A stretch of DNA of 64,000 nt from positions 13,693,001 through 13,757,000 of the forward strand of contig CM075768.1 in the NCBI GenBank assembly GCA_037974665.1, in the 5' to 3' direction. Positions 43,566 to 55,913 of the stretch are shown here, one piece after another. The notes under the pieces are model-generated. The model ran no database searches and was not told where the DNA came from. It saw only the letters and a program-made list of their open reading frames with translations. Source of the DNA: Ehretia macrophylla (taxonomy: Eukaryota; Streptophyta; Magnoliopsida; Boraginales; Ehretiaceae). Both the position numbers and the translations under genes were made by a program. Numbering within the stretch: position 1 is the stretch's first letter; every line of letters begins with the position of its first letter.

Positions 43566-43977
43566 TGTAAGCATATTATAACAAAATTTAAATATTCTGA
43601 AAACAAAATTATATATCTTCAACCATCATTGTTCAAGTAAAGCTCCTTGAAAATCACACAAATAACCTCACTTCTCTCAAATTATAGGTTCTTGATCTGA
43701 TGGAAAATCACAGGCCTATTTATAGACTAGGGTAGGGACCCAAAATAAATAACTAAATTCCAGACTTATCTCTTTCGTCCATCAAGGAATAATTATCTCA
43801 GTAAAAAATATTGATCTTTATCCATGATTAATAGTTATCCCGAAGTTGACTTATCTCCAGAAGATGTTTATCTTAAATAAATATCTATAATTATATTTAA
43901 TTATCGCATAACTTAATTAATATTTGACGTGGCAAGTGGACTACATTTAGTCTCCTAATTAAGGAAACGTGCTTATA
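43566..43977 (-). repeat. 3' LTR of nested copia
   Basis: The + strand starts TGTAAGCATATTATAAC and ends AACGTGCTTATA. It pairs with 51003-51413. A TATA-like CCTATTTATAGAC lies near 43709-43721. Confidence 0.9.
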
Positions 43978-44299
43978 TTCTCCCACTTGGCCCACATGAC
44001 GCGATCGAAATTACTGAATTTGTGATAAAATTAATCATGGAATACTCCCACGCAAACAAAGAGTTTCAATACATGAACCATGGCGGTCATATCCTTTAAT
44101 GTCGAACACTCTCTTCCATGTGCTATATGCATGATTCCCTTCAATTGAGTACTTTATGAGCAATATCTTTATTAATGGACTTCCAATAAGCCATTCAAGA
44201 TCCTTCCTTATAAATGGCATGTACTTTATGTGCACAAATGATATGTTACTTTATTGCTAAAAACACTAATGTGGGTACATATATAAGAAGCAACATTAA

Positions 44300-44750
44300 A
44301 TTGAATATGAACTAATAAGTCCCATATGATCCACATGATCCTTATACTGTTTTACTAGCAATCCTATAGTCATGGGATCTGCAACCATTAGTTCAGTGCT
44401 AATATGATAGATATCCACTTCATGTTTCTTAATATGATCTCTAACAACAAGGTACTGTATATCGATATGCTTGTTGTGACTCCCACTTTTATCGTTTTTA
44501 GAAAAAAAAATTGCAGCTGAGTTGTCGCAATAAATTTTTATTTGCTTTGTTATGGAATCAACAACCCTCAGTGCAAAGATGAAGTTCCTTAACCATAATA
44601 CTTGTGATGTAGCTTCATAGCATTCTATGACTTCTACTTCCGTGATGGATGAAGCGACTATAGTTTGCTTGATACTTCTCCAAGATATAGTAACTCCAAT
44701 AAGAAGGAAACGTATCTTGAAATAGACTTTCTTGTATCCATACATCCACC
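44300..44750 (-). pseudogene. copia RNase H region (fossil)
   Basis: Minus-strand RNase H of the nested copia: SWRSIKQTIVASS, TSQVLWLRNF, IYCDNSAAIFFSKN, HNKHIDIQYLVVRDHI and a degraded VADPMT segment before the purine tract. Broken. Confidence 0.88.
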
Positions 44751-46320
44751 AAAATCAGAATCTAAAAACCCAGCCAATTCAAATGATCAGTGTACTTGTA
44801 TGTGAGTCTATAGTTCTTGGTTCTTTACAAATAACGCATTACTTTCTTGGCCCCTTCCCAATGTTCAAGGCCAGGATTACTTTGATCTCTGCCAAACATT
44901 CATACTATAAACCCTATATCAAGCCTTGTGCAAACCTGTGCATGCATAAGACTGCCAACTGCTGATGCATAGGGTATATTTCTCATCTTTTCTCATTCCA
45001 AAGAATTATAGGGACACTGACTTAAATTGAAGTTATCCCATTTGACAATGGGTATAACTGTTGGTGAATAAGTCTGTATCTTGAATCTTTCCAAAACCTT
45101 TTCGATGTAGGCCTTTTGAGGTAGACCTAATATCCTCATTGATCTATCTCTATGAATCTCTATGCCTATGACATATGAGGCTTCACCTAAATCCTTCATC
45201 TTAAAGTTTTGGGAAATAAATTGTTTTGTATCATGTAGCATTCCCAAGTCACTACTCGCAAGTAATATGTCATCGACATATAGAACTAAAAATATAAATT
45301 TGCTCCCACTAACCTTATGGTATACACATTGATCAATGATGTTCTCAGTGAAACCAAATGAGACAACAACGTTGTTAAATTTTGTATACCATTGACGGGA
45401 AGCTTATTTTAGTCCATATATTGACTTTTTTAACTTGCAAACTAGGTGACTATCTTGTGAGAAACCTTCAGGCTGAATCATGTTTACCTCTTCTTCAAGA
45501 TCCTAATTCAAGAAAGTTGTTTTCATATCCGCTTGATATAGCTCTAAGTCAAAATGAGCTACTAGAGCCATAATTATTTTAAATGAATCCTTCTTTAAAA
45601 TTGGAGATAAGGTTTTATGATAATCAATGTCTTATTTTTGAGTGAAACCATTAGCCACAAGTCTAGCCTTATATTGTTCAATATTGCCAGAGGCATCCCT
45701 TTTGGTCTTATAGACCTATTTACAACCAATGGTTGTTGCCCCTTTTGGCAATTGAAAAAGATCTCAGACTTAATTCTTAGTAATAGATTTCATTTCTTCA
45801 TTCATGGCATTGTACCACAATGTGGATCTTTCTCCACTCATGTCTTATGAAAATGAAATAGGATCTTCTACAAGGTCGACATCAAAGTCGGACTCTTGTA
45901 AGTATACTACAAAGTCACTAGAAATTGTTTCTTTCCTTGTTCTTGTAGACCTTCTTAATTCTACTGTCTCTTGTATGTTTTGAATAATTTGGACAGTTGG
46001 TTCAATGGTAATTTGTTCTTTTAGAGGAGGTTTTTGATTTGGTTGCTCTTCAAAATTTTTTTGAGGAGTATTCTGAAAAACAATCAATCCTCCAGTTTGA
46101 GGTTCAAAAGTTTCCTTATTTTCCTCAAAGTTAATCTGTCGAGGAAATTCGCTCCCACTGATTTCAAGATCTTTAAGGAATTTAATAGTTCTAGCTTCAA
46201 CAATTCTAGGAGTGTATGAGGGAGTGTAAAATCTATACCACTTTGAGTTTACTACATAGCCAATGAAAAATCCACTAACTGTTCTTGGGTCTAGTTTCTT
46301 TATGTTCAGGTTATAAACCC

Positions 46321-48131
46321 TGCAGGAAATCGTTGTAAGTTACATGATTCCTATTCAAAAACATTTCATGAATATGGCGGAAATAATCATATAGGATCTT
46401 ACTGTGATTAAACATGCAAAGTTAATCTAGAACAAAAACATTAAAAGAACAGTATGAAGTTTCACATATCTCTTGGAGCAAAACGAAAAACAAAATCTTC
46501 ACAAGCTACCAATAGGATCTACACACCTACACAAGCTTCTGTTGTCAACTCTTGATCTTCCCTTCTATGACCAAAATCCACCAGAATAAATCTAGTTGTA
46601 GGACTATAATTTAAATTAAAAAATAACTAGAAGAGTTTCTTCAAAAATTTGAAGCCTACTCAAAAGAGAGAATAGATGACTCTTGAAAAGTTGGTGCAAT
46701 CTTCCAGAGCTATAGGAGAAGCCTATTTATAGGAGAAGAGTCTGAGAAAAATCTCCAGGAAAAATAATGTGTGATTTCTTTTTTGTCAAATTTTTCATAA
46801 CAGATAAACCCAAAAATAATTTTCCTATTTTTCCTTCTCTTTTTTCTCTCTTTGGCCGAAATTCCCAGACTAGTTTAGCCTTAGACCCACACGTTTCCCT
46901 AAGGATGCATGCCAAGGTCCTGGCTCAACCTAGGTGCTCTAATTAATTTTATGTGCAATTATTTAATTTAATTCCAGCCAATAGTTAAAAATATAAACCC
47001 TTTTTCAATAAAATAGAAAGTCTATTTTTAATAGCTAATTGTCAATTAAATTAAATACTTTTTCTCATAGTTATTACTATAATATAAATAGTACTCAAAG
47101 GATTAGTTGGCTAGAAAGGGAGCCAAAAGACATATCTTTCACTAAAAATGAATAAAAGATTCTCGCTAGTCTCCTAATAATATTTTACCACTTTAACTTA
47201 GTCCACTCTACTATAAGACTACAACTGTACTCAAGGATAAATACTGTATTTACAGAAACAGCCTTCCGTCCAACTATGTGATGAAATTACCATAATGCCC
47301 TTCTATACTCACTCGTAGTCAAGACAAGTTCCACAATGTACTATCACATCTTGAACTACATCTTAAACTCCTTAGATCATTTGAATCCACCATCTAACCA
47401 TCCTCCAAGAGCTATCCACTTATTTAAAGGAGCTATCCTCTAGTGTAACACTAAGTACAACATCCTGTACTACTATGCATAGATTTAGGATGATATAGTC
47501 TCGGATTAATCTAAAGGAGTGATTAATGTATAGACTCCTTATTCCAAATGCACGTTCCTTCTAATCAGGCCCTATACACCCAAACCACAAAGTTAGATGA
47601 CCTAGCAATTAGATCACACCCATAATGGCTCAAAGTGCAAGCACCCGACTTCGTCGATTCATCCACACTTTCTCAAGATTAAGAGCTATGGCCCACTTAG
47701 AAGCTCGTAAGTATAGGTGTACTCTTTCTTTGATAGTACGTATTTAGAGTACACGCCTACAGTGGTCCATCAAATGTATACACATGCATAAGTGTAATAA
47801 GTCTGAAACAAATCCATGATCAAGACAAATCACCCTTATCCAAAAAGGAACTTATTCCTCTATGACCTCTACTATAGTAAAATGCCCACCTTTACTACTA
47901 AGTCATGGAAATAGTAATTCTACTTATCAAGTAACCATGACTCATACATATACTAATATAGTCAACACTTGAAGCAAGAACCTTTTATACATATACTAAT
48001 ACAGTCATCCACATAATAAATGAGAGAATAACATGCTCATAACAATGAGATAATACTTTATTATTATTGCAAATATTCATCTTACAGAAATGGTAAGTGC
48101 TAGCGGTCTTTTGGGCACACCAATCCCAACA
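46321..48131 (-). mobile_element. solo LTR nested in copia integrase region
   Basis: The + strand starts TGCAGGAAATCGTTG and ends CACACCAATCCCAACA; in element sense TGTTGGGATTGGTGTG...TTTCCTGCA, a common start for plant copia LTRs. A perfect 5-bp TSD, AACCC, lies at 46316-46320 and 48132-48136. Copia protein traces of the host element (FIGYVVNSKWY to the left, GYPIEVRV-like to the right) continue on both sides. A TATA-like CCTATTTATAGG is near 46724-46735. 1.81 kb, no internal region. Confidence 0.88.
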
Positions 48132-48279
48132 AACCCTAACCTCTATAGGATAACCCCAAATATGTAGATGTCTTAAACTGGGTTTCTATCCATTCCAAAA
48201 TTCAAAATGTGTTTTGTGAATGGCCTTAGATGAAACTCTATTTAATACAGAAACTACAGTCTTCAATGCGTCATTCTAT

Positions 48280-48970
48280 AAACTCAAAAGGAGATTAAGA
48301 TTACTCATCATGCTCTTTACCATGTCCATGAGTGTGCGATTCCTTCTCTCAATCACCCCATTTTGTTGAGGTATTCCAAGCATTGTGTATTGTGCAATAA
48401 TACCTTCTTCTTGAAGGAATTTCGTGAGTGTACCAAACATTTGACCTATTTCAGTATACATCCCATAATATTCCCCACCTCTGTCTGACCTTGCAATCTT
48501 TATTTTCTTGCCTTTCTGTTTCACTACTTCTGCTTTGAATACCTTAAAGGCATCTAGTGCCTCTGATTTATCAAATAGAAGGTAGAGATACATATATCTT
48601 GTATGGTCATCAATGAATGAGACAAAGTATTTTTGTCCATTCATGCAAGGAATGGGAGAAGGTGCCCATATGTTTGTATGTATAATCTTAAGAACTTCAG
48701 TACTCCTCCTAGCTCCTTTAGAGGAATTATTGGTTTGCTTGCCCTTTATGCTACCAACACAGGTGTTAAAATCAGTGAAATCAAAAGTTTGTAATACTCC
48801 ATTTACTAATCTTTTGATCCTCTCTATGGAGATATGTCTCAATCTTCTATGCCATAGCTTTGAGGAGTTTTCATTAACAATGCACCTTTTTCTATCAATA
48901 TCTTCATGTGTAGTCAAAAGACTATACTCATATGTGGGATCTAATCTAAATTTGTAAAGATTGTTAACCA
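48280..48970 (-). pseudogene. copia integrase region (fossil)
   Basis: Minus-strand pre-integrase and integrase core: SKLWHRRLRHISIERIKRL, GKQTNNSSKGARRS, IIHTNIWAP, SFIDDHTRYMYLYLL, IARSDRGGEYYG and IPQQNGVIERRNRTLMDMV. These are the classic copia integrase landmarks in order. The reading continues into the solo LTR insertion to the left. Broken. Confidence 0.92.
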
Positions 48971-51002
48971 AATTTCCAGAACTAATGAAAATATCATTTT
49001 TGAGTATTTCAAAACCAGAGTCATGAAAATTAAATCCAAAACTATCTTTAGCATGTTTGGAAACAGAAACTAAATTCTGAAAAACGATAGAATATAAAAG
49101 GTGTTATTTAGGTCTAAAACATATCCTGTTTTCAAAATCATCCTAAAAGTTCTCACAGCTTCCACCTGTGAACGCATCCAGTTTCCTGAATAGATGCATT
49201 GTTTACTTCCCTTCGATTTTCTGAAGTTTAAGAAGCCATGCATGGTAATAGCAATATGGATTGTATAACCAGAATCAATCCACCATGTATTATTAGGGGC
49301 ATCAACTAAAAAAGATTCATAACATGTAAACGATACATCCCTCATTTCCTTTATGTGCTCATGCACAATCTTGAAATTGTCAGACTTTATGCCTGAAAGC
49401 ATTTTCATTAGGGTGCTAGCCAATACCTTATCACAGTCAGAAATGGAACCTCAAATGCTTTGACTAATATGAGATTTAATGAGCATTAGACTTAAGCGAT
49501 TAGATCGCTCCTACAGCTTATACGACCTCTTATCAGTTGGCGAACTTGATTTTGTGGGGGCAGGTGATTCGTCCTCATGAAGCGCCATATCAAGGTCCAT
49601 GCACCCAAGAGTCAACAGAATTTTCTCTTTTCAGTCAGAAAATTTGTCACTAGTCAAAATTGGAATACGAGAAGTATCGTTAAAAAATGGTAGTAGGAAC
49701 AACTGCAATAACCAAAAAAACACATACATTATGCTATGAACAAAAACTTATTTTTTGAATTAACCAAGATTAAATTCAAATAGTAAATTCAGACCATCCT
49801 TTGGGCAAAGGTTGCGTCATGCATGAATTTACTAGCTTTATAATAAGACTAGTAAATTAGACACCAAAGAGTCTAGGAATATCTACTTTTGATACTAAAT
49901 TCACTATCTTATTATATTACGTCTATGAAAATAACTACCTCCCTATGGGGCCAAGTAAATTATCTTCATAAACTAAATACAACTATTGATGTCAATTAAC
50001 TTTATGTAGTCCCTTAAATACATTTAACAAGATTACTACATAATATCTCCATAACCTAGAATGCTTTGACTACTCTGAAGTCATCGATATTATATCTTTA
50101 ATAATGAAATCAATTAAAACGTAGTTTTGCATACTGGTACATCTTTAATATTTTATAAAAAATAAGCTGGAGAATATACAAAGTTATGTATCTATAACTT
50201 TCCATAGAATAAACCAAGCATGCAATTTCTATAATCAGGGCTGTAGAATAAAAAAACACTCTATGTAAAAGCAAACTTTAAAATAATAAATCATTTGTTT
50301 GCTTGTACTTTGAAGCACCACATGTACCAGTCTTAACAAACTGATCAATATGACTTTCATTATTAGCATTAACCTTGAAAGATTTTTGTATGTACATTAA
50401 TGGATTTGACCATAGTATAACTCCAATAGCTGAGTTAACAAAGACTTTGAACCATATACTAATTAGCACCTAACTTTGGCATATCCGGATTGATGGATAA
50501 ATTTATTGTATAAGTGGAATCAAGACCCAGAAAAGTCCTATGTACATAGAATAAAAAACATTGATGCATATATCAGTACACGTAATTAGTTTGTTAGCAA
50601 ACAGTATATACGCATAGCAGATCAATATTTTGGTGACCTACAAATTTTAAGTGGCCTAAGAACTAATACATGCACAAGAAATGAAAACTTGATGATTTGT
50701 ACATTGAGATCCCATGCTTATGAATTAAGCAAAGATTAAAAGGAAAAGGAGAACGCACACTTAATACTGTATGTGACACATTAGTCAGTTTGCTGAACAA
50801 AACCGGATAATCAAATTGACTGAATTTCGACTCGACTTTTTGTACCTTTTGCGCTTACAATAATTCTCATAATTCTCAAGCACATAAATTTCCAATAAAT
50901 CAATAATCAAGGAGCTATAATGTAGGGATAAGATCAATTTACTCACCCATAAAACTATAATTATATTGAACAAGATAGCATGGAGTTGGCTCTGATACCA
51001 AC

Positions 51003-51413
51003 TATAAACATATTATAACAAAATTTAAATATGCTGAAAATAAAATTACATACCTTCGCCCATCGTTGCTCAAATAAAACTCTTTGAGAATCACACAAAT
51101 AACCTCACTTCTCTCAAATTATAGGTGTGTTGATCTTATGGAAATCACATGCCTATTTATAGACTAGGTTAAGGACCCCAAAATAAATAATTAAATTTCA
51201 GACTTATCTTTTTCTCCCATCAAAGAATAATTATCTCAGTAAAATACTGATTTTTATCAATGATTAGTAGTTATCCCGAAGTTGACTTATCTCCAAAAGA
51301 TATTTATCTTAAATAAATATCTATAATCATATTTAATTATCATGAAACTTAGTTAATATTTAACGTGATAAGTGAGCTACATTTAGTCTCCTAATTAAGG
51401 AAACGTTTTTACA
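51003..51413 (-). repeat. 5' LTR of nested copia
   Basis: The + strand starts TATAAACATATTATAAC and ends GGAAACGTTTTTACA, next to the tRNA-Met primer binding site. It pairs with 43566-43977. Confidence 0.9.
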
Positions 51414-52584
51414 GGCATATTTAATTGGCATGCCTATTAAATAAATCTATTTTATTTTGCTATCTTCTTTTATTAATTTATTCTCTCTATCATTTTTTTT
51501 TCTTTTTTCTCTCCCTTAATTAAGGTTCTCTCTTTCTTCTTTTATCCCTATTACATGTCTCTCTCTCGTACCATTTATATCCCTCACGTATCAGATGGGT
51601 TTCCATTCAAAGGTATTACTACTGAACTATATTGATCACAAGCTTAGTAATGAAAAAATGGCGGATCCATCCATCTCAAAAGACGAGACATATAAATGAC
51701 ATTAAAATAGAATTAAAACTTGAGTTAGACGATATCAAGCATGCTACACTGTTAATACTCAGTAAATACTAATTCAGTATTTCAAATTTAGTGCATGTTT
51801 CAGAAAATAACAACCACCTCATTCCCTTTCTTGTCTATGATTTTGACATCAATTACAAGTTATTCTTGGGTGAAACACATTTTTCAAAATGATTTTTCAT
51901 CTAAAACCAAATCACCCTTCCCCATGACAGTGTAAACGGGATTAGGATTTCAATTAGGGCTTAAATTAAAGTAACGTGGTCTTTTAATATTGGACAAATT
52001 TTATAAATAATATTATTTCTTGTAACAATTTTATATATATGTATGGTAGGAGAGAAAGGTGTAATAATGATAAAAAAAAGAAATAGAATTAAGAACCTTA
52101 ATTAAGGGAGAGAAAAAAAGGAAAGAAAAGAGAGAGAAAAAATTAATTAAAGAAAAGAGAGAACTAAAAAGGGAAAGAAAAATAATAGATTTATCTAGTT
52201 GGCAAGCTAATTGTGAATGCCAATTAAAAGGTGATAATACGGTGATAAAAATAGGTGACCTTTAACCTTACTCTTAGTTTTATGCTAGTAGGACCGCATT
52301 GGGGTAGAATAATATTATATTCTTCTCGTTGTGTCTTCCCACCATATTTCTTATTCGATAAGAAAATATTTTACATTTCTAAAGGTGGAAAGAGTTTCAT
52401 GAATAAAGTTCATTAATCCAGTAAAACAAGGTTCAGTAATCCACTAAAACAAGGCCAAGTGTATTCAATAATTCAATGATGTAATTAATTAGGGCCAAAT
52501 AAAGCTGAGAGCACTGGGATTGAAGTGAATGTAATCTCTAGAGGATTGGTTTTACTTTTCTTTCTTCGTTAATCATCTCTAGAG

Positions 52585-53785
52585 TGATAGAACTTTTATA
52601 TGTATTATTACAAGTATGCTTTACGATTTCAATAAACTTGTTGCCAATTTGTAGGTCAACAAAAATAACCTACGCAGTTGGTTAGCATGGTACATGGTTA
52701 AGTTATCTTTTGCTGATTCCATCCAGACCCATCCAGACCATGGCTTCAAATTTTTGGTAATAGGAATAGGAAATCATGACGTTGAGTAAATTACACCAGC
52801 ATTTCTCATCACTACACTCGCTATATATATAGGGATGAAATTTTGACCCTGAGCACAATTATTAAAATACTCCTAATAGGATTTGTTGGGCTGAAGTCAG
52901 TCCTGGGAGTCATCCTAAGGTCTCATAACCCTGAGGCCTGAGGCTAGCTAAGTTCGTCCGGGCGACCAAGTGGGGGGTCGGGCATTCAGGGTATTCAAAA
53001 GGCTTTTGACATGGTTATAATCAATTCTGACACAATGCCAAAAAATTAGGAGAAGATTATCTAAAAAAGATATAAATAACACTCACATTTCTATTATGGA
53101 GGTAACTCATACACTATATACACTTTCTATTTTTGTGCTTATCTTCTTCCTCAAACAAGATAATTGTACTAATTTAAACATCGGAGTACTTCTGCGGGCA
53201 CGTTCCACATCTTTTCCTTTTGCAGGACAGCTCGCGACATGGAGCGGAGATTTTTACTTGAACAATTTCTAGTCCATCATCACATTGCACTTATTCAATT
53301 GATTTAAAATACTAATTAAAATTTGTAATAGCAATTAAGATGTCTAAAATTAAGCTACTATGTAAACCAGGTCGGTCAATCATATCCGATGAGCCAATAA
53401 AAATATTAAAATTCCTTTGAACTAGCACGTTTTGACCCCTAAATGCGAGGTCAACACGTAACATATTGTTGCAGGTGATGACCGATGGACTTCGATTGTG
53501 ATAATTGATGCGGTTTCTGGAAACAAGTAATAATTTACATACCGACAGACAAAAGGAAAAAAAAAAAAAAAAACACACAGAAAAAGTTTTATACAGCAAG
53601 ACGATTGTTATTCAACTCTTTTGTTTCAATGATTGTAATGCACATCAAACAATTATTTTATAATTCTGAACTGTTCGAAAAATTCTGATCGAACTGAATT
53701 CATGAAATGTTCAAAGGATTATGATCACTATTCTGATCCAACATAGTTTCAAACACGCAATCATTATTCAATCAGTTTAAACATT
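52585..53785 (+). promoter_or_regulatory. upstream region of peroxidase unit 2
   Basis: Block matches to units 1 and 3: ATTACAAGTATGCTTTA, AACTTGTTGCCAATTTGTAGG, AAATCATGACGTTGAG, GTAAACCAGGTC, CTTTGAACTAGCACGTTT, TGCGAGGTCAAC, and the last ~160 bp before the ATG (CAACTCTTTTGTTTCAATGA, CAATCAGTTTAAACATT). The proximal part lacks the TATTTAAAGGACTG segment of the other units, going from GATCACTAT directly to TCTGATCC. Probably not a working core promoter. Confidence 0.72.
52860..53275. repeat. possible LTR remnant in unit 2 upstream region
   Basis: An insertion relative to units 1 and 3. It contains TTGTTGGGCTGAAGTC near 52878, a TATAAATAACACTCAC near 53082, and ACATCGGAGTACTTCTGCGGGCAC...TTGCAGGA near 53177-53227, which resembles the R/U5 part of some plant gypsy LTRs. 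No TSD could be read, so the borders are guesses. Confidence 0.35.
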
Positions 53786-53854
53786 ATGGCATTTTCAACG
53801 CTTATCCCACTTTTCTTTCTTCAACTAGTTTTGGTTCTTTATCTCGAAATATAA
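53786..53854 (+). pseudogene. class III peroxidase exon 1 stub (unit 2)
   Basis: Starts ATGGCATTTTCAACGCTTAT and encodes MAFSTLIPLFFLQLVLVL, the hydrophobic signal peptide of the other two copies. Homology stops after about 55 bases (53840) and a stop follows within a few codons. No mature peroxidase sequence (haem pocket, cysteines, later exons) occurs before unit 3 begins. The rest of the gene was lost, probably when units 2 and 3 recombined or rearranged. Confidence 0.87.
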
Positions 53855-54885
53855 AGTGCGGTTCGCAATAACTATAAATTACATATTATTATTTTTTAAA
53901 GTACGTAAAATGATTTTAAATTTTTGACAAATGTAATTGTGGTGAAATATTTTTTTTTTCATATACATAGTTATATGTAATGTTAATTATAAATTTGTAG
54001 TAAAATAAAATTGAATATACTAAGTGACTAAAACACTATGTCACTAAGTATTTATATGAAAAATTATATGTACGATTACTAAAATTGTAAAAAAAAAAAA
54101 AAAGGTTGTACCTAAAATCTTTTAAAAAAAATTATATGAAGGGACTTAAAGTTGCAAACTTGCAACGTTATAAAAAAAGATTTGATAACGAGTCATTTAA
54201 TTCAACTTAAGAAAGTTGTTAAAAACAATTGTTACTACAACTCCGTTTGTTTGCAATAAAATATTTTTTTGGAAAATATCTTTCGAATTTTTCAATGTTT
54301 GATAACATGAAAATTTGGTCAACAAGAAAATATTTTCCGATCAACAAGAAAATATTTTTCGGAACTCACTCACTTTACCCCTCCCCCCTCCCCCAGTCCA
54401 TCCCAACCCAGCCCACCTAGCCCACCCACCTACCGACCGCCTACCTTACCCCCACCCAACCCTACCCACCATCTACTTTCACGGTTAATAGTTACTTTAT
54501 GGAAAACAAACAGAGTCGTAGACTTGGTAGTTTGTTTTAAAAAAAATAGTTACGACGACTTACATTGCATGCATTAAATATAATATTTTAATTTCTTTTA
54601 ATAAATGAACTCAAATTATACTTAATTGGTGTTGAACCCGAGTTGGACCTGAGTTGGGCTGGACTGAGCCTGGACTTAAATGAGTTAGATCAAAATTTAT
54701 ATAATCCAACTTGATCCACCTATATATGATGAACTAGACCGAGTCGAGCCTACTTTCATCCAAACTGTATTGAACCTAAATTTTTGTATGTTGAACTAAG
54801 ATAGACTGTGTCGACCCAATCCAAACACCACCTCAATAGCCTCCTTTGAATACCTATCCACCACCAAAAGGAGTTGTCTGGGACA
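53855..54885. other. spacer between unit 2 stub and unit 3
   Basis: No gene seen. It contains AT-rich sequence (53860-54230), a foldback MITE (54239-54517) and about 350 bp with repeated GAGTTGGACCTGAGTTGGGC-like and GACCGAGTCGAGCC words (54630-54830) that match nothing I recognise. Confidence 0.5.
54239..54517. mobile_element. MITE related to the 3787 element, with C-rich core
   Basis: Left end CTCCGTTTGTTTGCAATAAA and right end in reverse CTCTGTTTGTTTTCCATAAA resemble the TIRs of the Tourist-like MITE at 3787-4172; internal words GATAACATGAAAATTTGGTC and GGAAAATAT are also shared. The middle (54378-54470) is an almost G-free C/A/T tract with runs of four to six C. The TSD is unclear. Confidence 0.65.
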
Positions 54886-55584
54886 AAAGCGTGTGATAGA
54901 ACTTTTATATATTATTATTAGTATGTTTCAATGACTAAAGCCATTTCAAAAAACTTGTTGCCAATTTGTATGTCAACAAAACGCAAGCTACTATGTAAAT
55001 CATCTAGACCATGACTTGAATTTTAGAATAAAAATCAGGACGTTGAATACATTAAGGTAGTAATAATTCAGATTTAATTACTAGTATTCGCAGGAGCATT
55101 CGAGACCAAGAAGCCGTCCAAAATTAAGGTAATATGTAAACCAGGTCAATCGTAGCCTATGAGCCAATAGAAATATTAAGATTCCTTTGAACTAGCACGT
55201 TTGGGCCCCTAACATGCGAGGTCAACTTCATTTAAGTAAAAAAATCATTTCTTTATTACCATGGATTTGCTTCTTCTTCTTTTTTTTTGGTTTTTTATTT
55301 CTCCCGAAGGCAAATGCTAAATTCGAAAATTTACAGTACATTCTGGCCAACCAACTTTGGTTATAAGATGCATAAAGTTCATAGGTGCTTTGTTGCACAA
55401 CCCTAATAATCCTATTTCTGCACATAAAAAAACCATGAACTCTGATATTACCATATAATTAGATTTTAGAATATTTTTCTTAGTGAATTAGTCTTACGAT
55501 GAAACTCCAAAATTCTTATTATTAACTATCATATGCCCTTTAAAAAAATAAAAATTCATGACTGCCACACTTTGGTCCATGATT

Positions 55585-55913
55585 GATATGGATATAAAAA
55601 GGCCCAAGTGTGCAATTACCCAAATACCCCTAGTAACAAAAGGAATAATCATTACGAAACACTTGTTACAAAAATAATCTCCAAGGACAAGAGGGGACCA
55701 CCAAGAAAGGCATCCAAGTATTACTATAAATAGCACCAGAAAAGTGACTGGAAGGTAACTAATTCATTCAAATTGCTAATTTCATTGTCTGTTAGATTAC
55801 ACCCGAGCTAAATTACTAATTCTCTCACCTAAGGAGAAACGCGGGAGATAACCTCCATTGTTTCTTTTCTTTACTTGTGCAGGAGGTCAACTCGGAAAAG
55901 GGAGATACAAGAT
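55585..55913 (+). repeat. possible solo LTR in unit 3 upstream region
   Basis: Absent from unit 1 at the matching site (about 9907). It has TG...CA-like ends (TGATATGGATATAAAAAGG... GGGAGATACA), a centred TATA-like CTATAAATAGCACC at 55725 and a U5-like tail (TGTCTGTTAGATTACACCCG, GTGCAGGAGGTC). No convincing TSD. Confidence 0.42.

Larger units (their letters stand above)
43566..51413 (-). mobile_element. Ty1/copia element nested in Mutator-like element
   Basis: LTRs at 43566-43977 and 51003-51413 (about 412 bp each). A tRNA-Met primer binding site beside the right LTR (50988-51000, GGCTCTGATACCA on the + strand) and a purine tract CCAAGTGGGAGAA beside the left one give minus orientation. Flanks GACAT (43561-43565) and GGCAT (51414-51418) are a 5-bp TSD with one mismatch. 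Parts on the minus strand from right to left: protease-like region (about 49070-49430), integrase (about 48280-48970 and on), reverse transcriptase (about 44990-46100), RNase H (about 44300-44750). A solo LTR sits inside it at 46321-48131. Several breaks. Confidence 0.93.
43508..52273. mobile_element. Mutator-like TIR element, split by a copia insertion
   Basis: Left end GAGTAATATTAGAAATCACC; right end in reverse GAGTAAGGTTAAAGGTCACC; both continue into CTATTTTTATCAC. A perfect 9-bp TSD, TTAGTTTTA, flanks it at 43499-43507 and 52274-52282. The own sequence is 43508-43565 and 51414-52273, about 0.9 kb; the rest is the copia at 43566-51413. Inverted similarity extends over roughly 200 bp from each end (ATAAATCTATT..., GGTTCTCTCTTTC). 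The middle (about 51600-52040) is unique sequence of unknown origin. No transposase. Long TIRs with a 9-bp TSD define a non-autonomous Mutator-like element. Confidence 0.88.

Noticed and set aside
54630-54830. Possible satellite built of GAGTTGG and GAGTCGAGCC words
   Set aside because: Words recur loosely without a fixed period; no array could be shown.
55494-55736. Minus-strand frame of 80 codons in the unit 3 upstream region
   Set aside because: Spans the edge of a probable LTR insertion; no motif and not conserved in unit 1.
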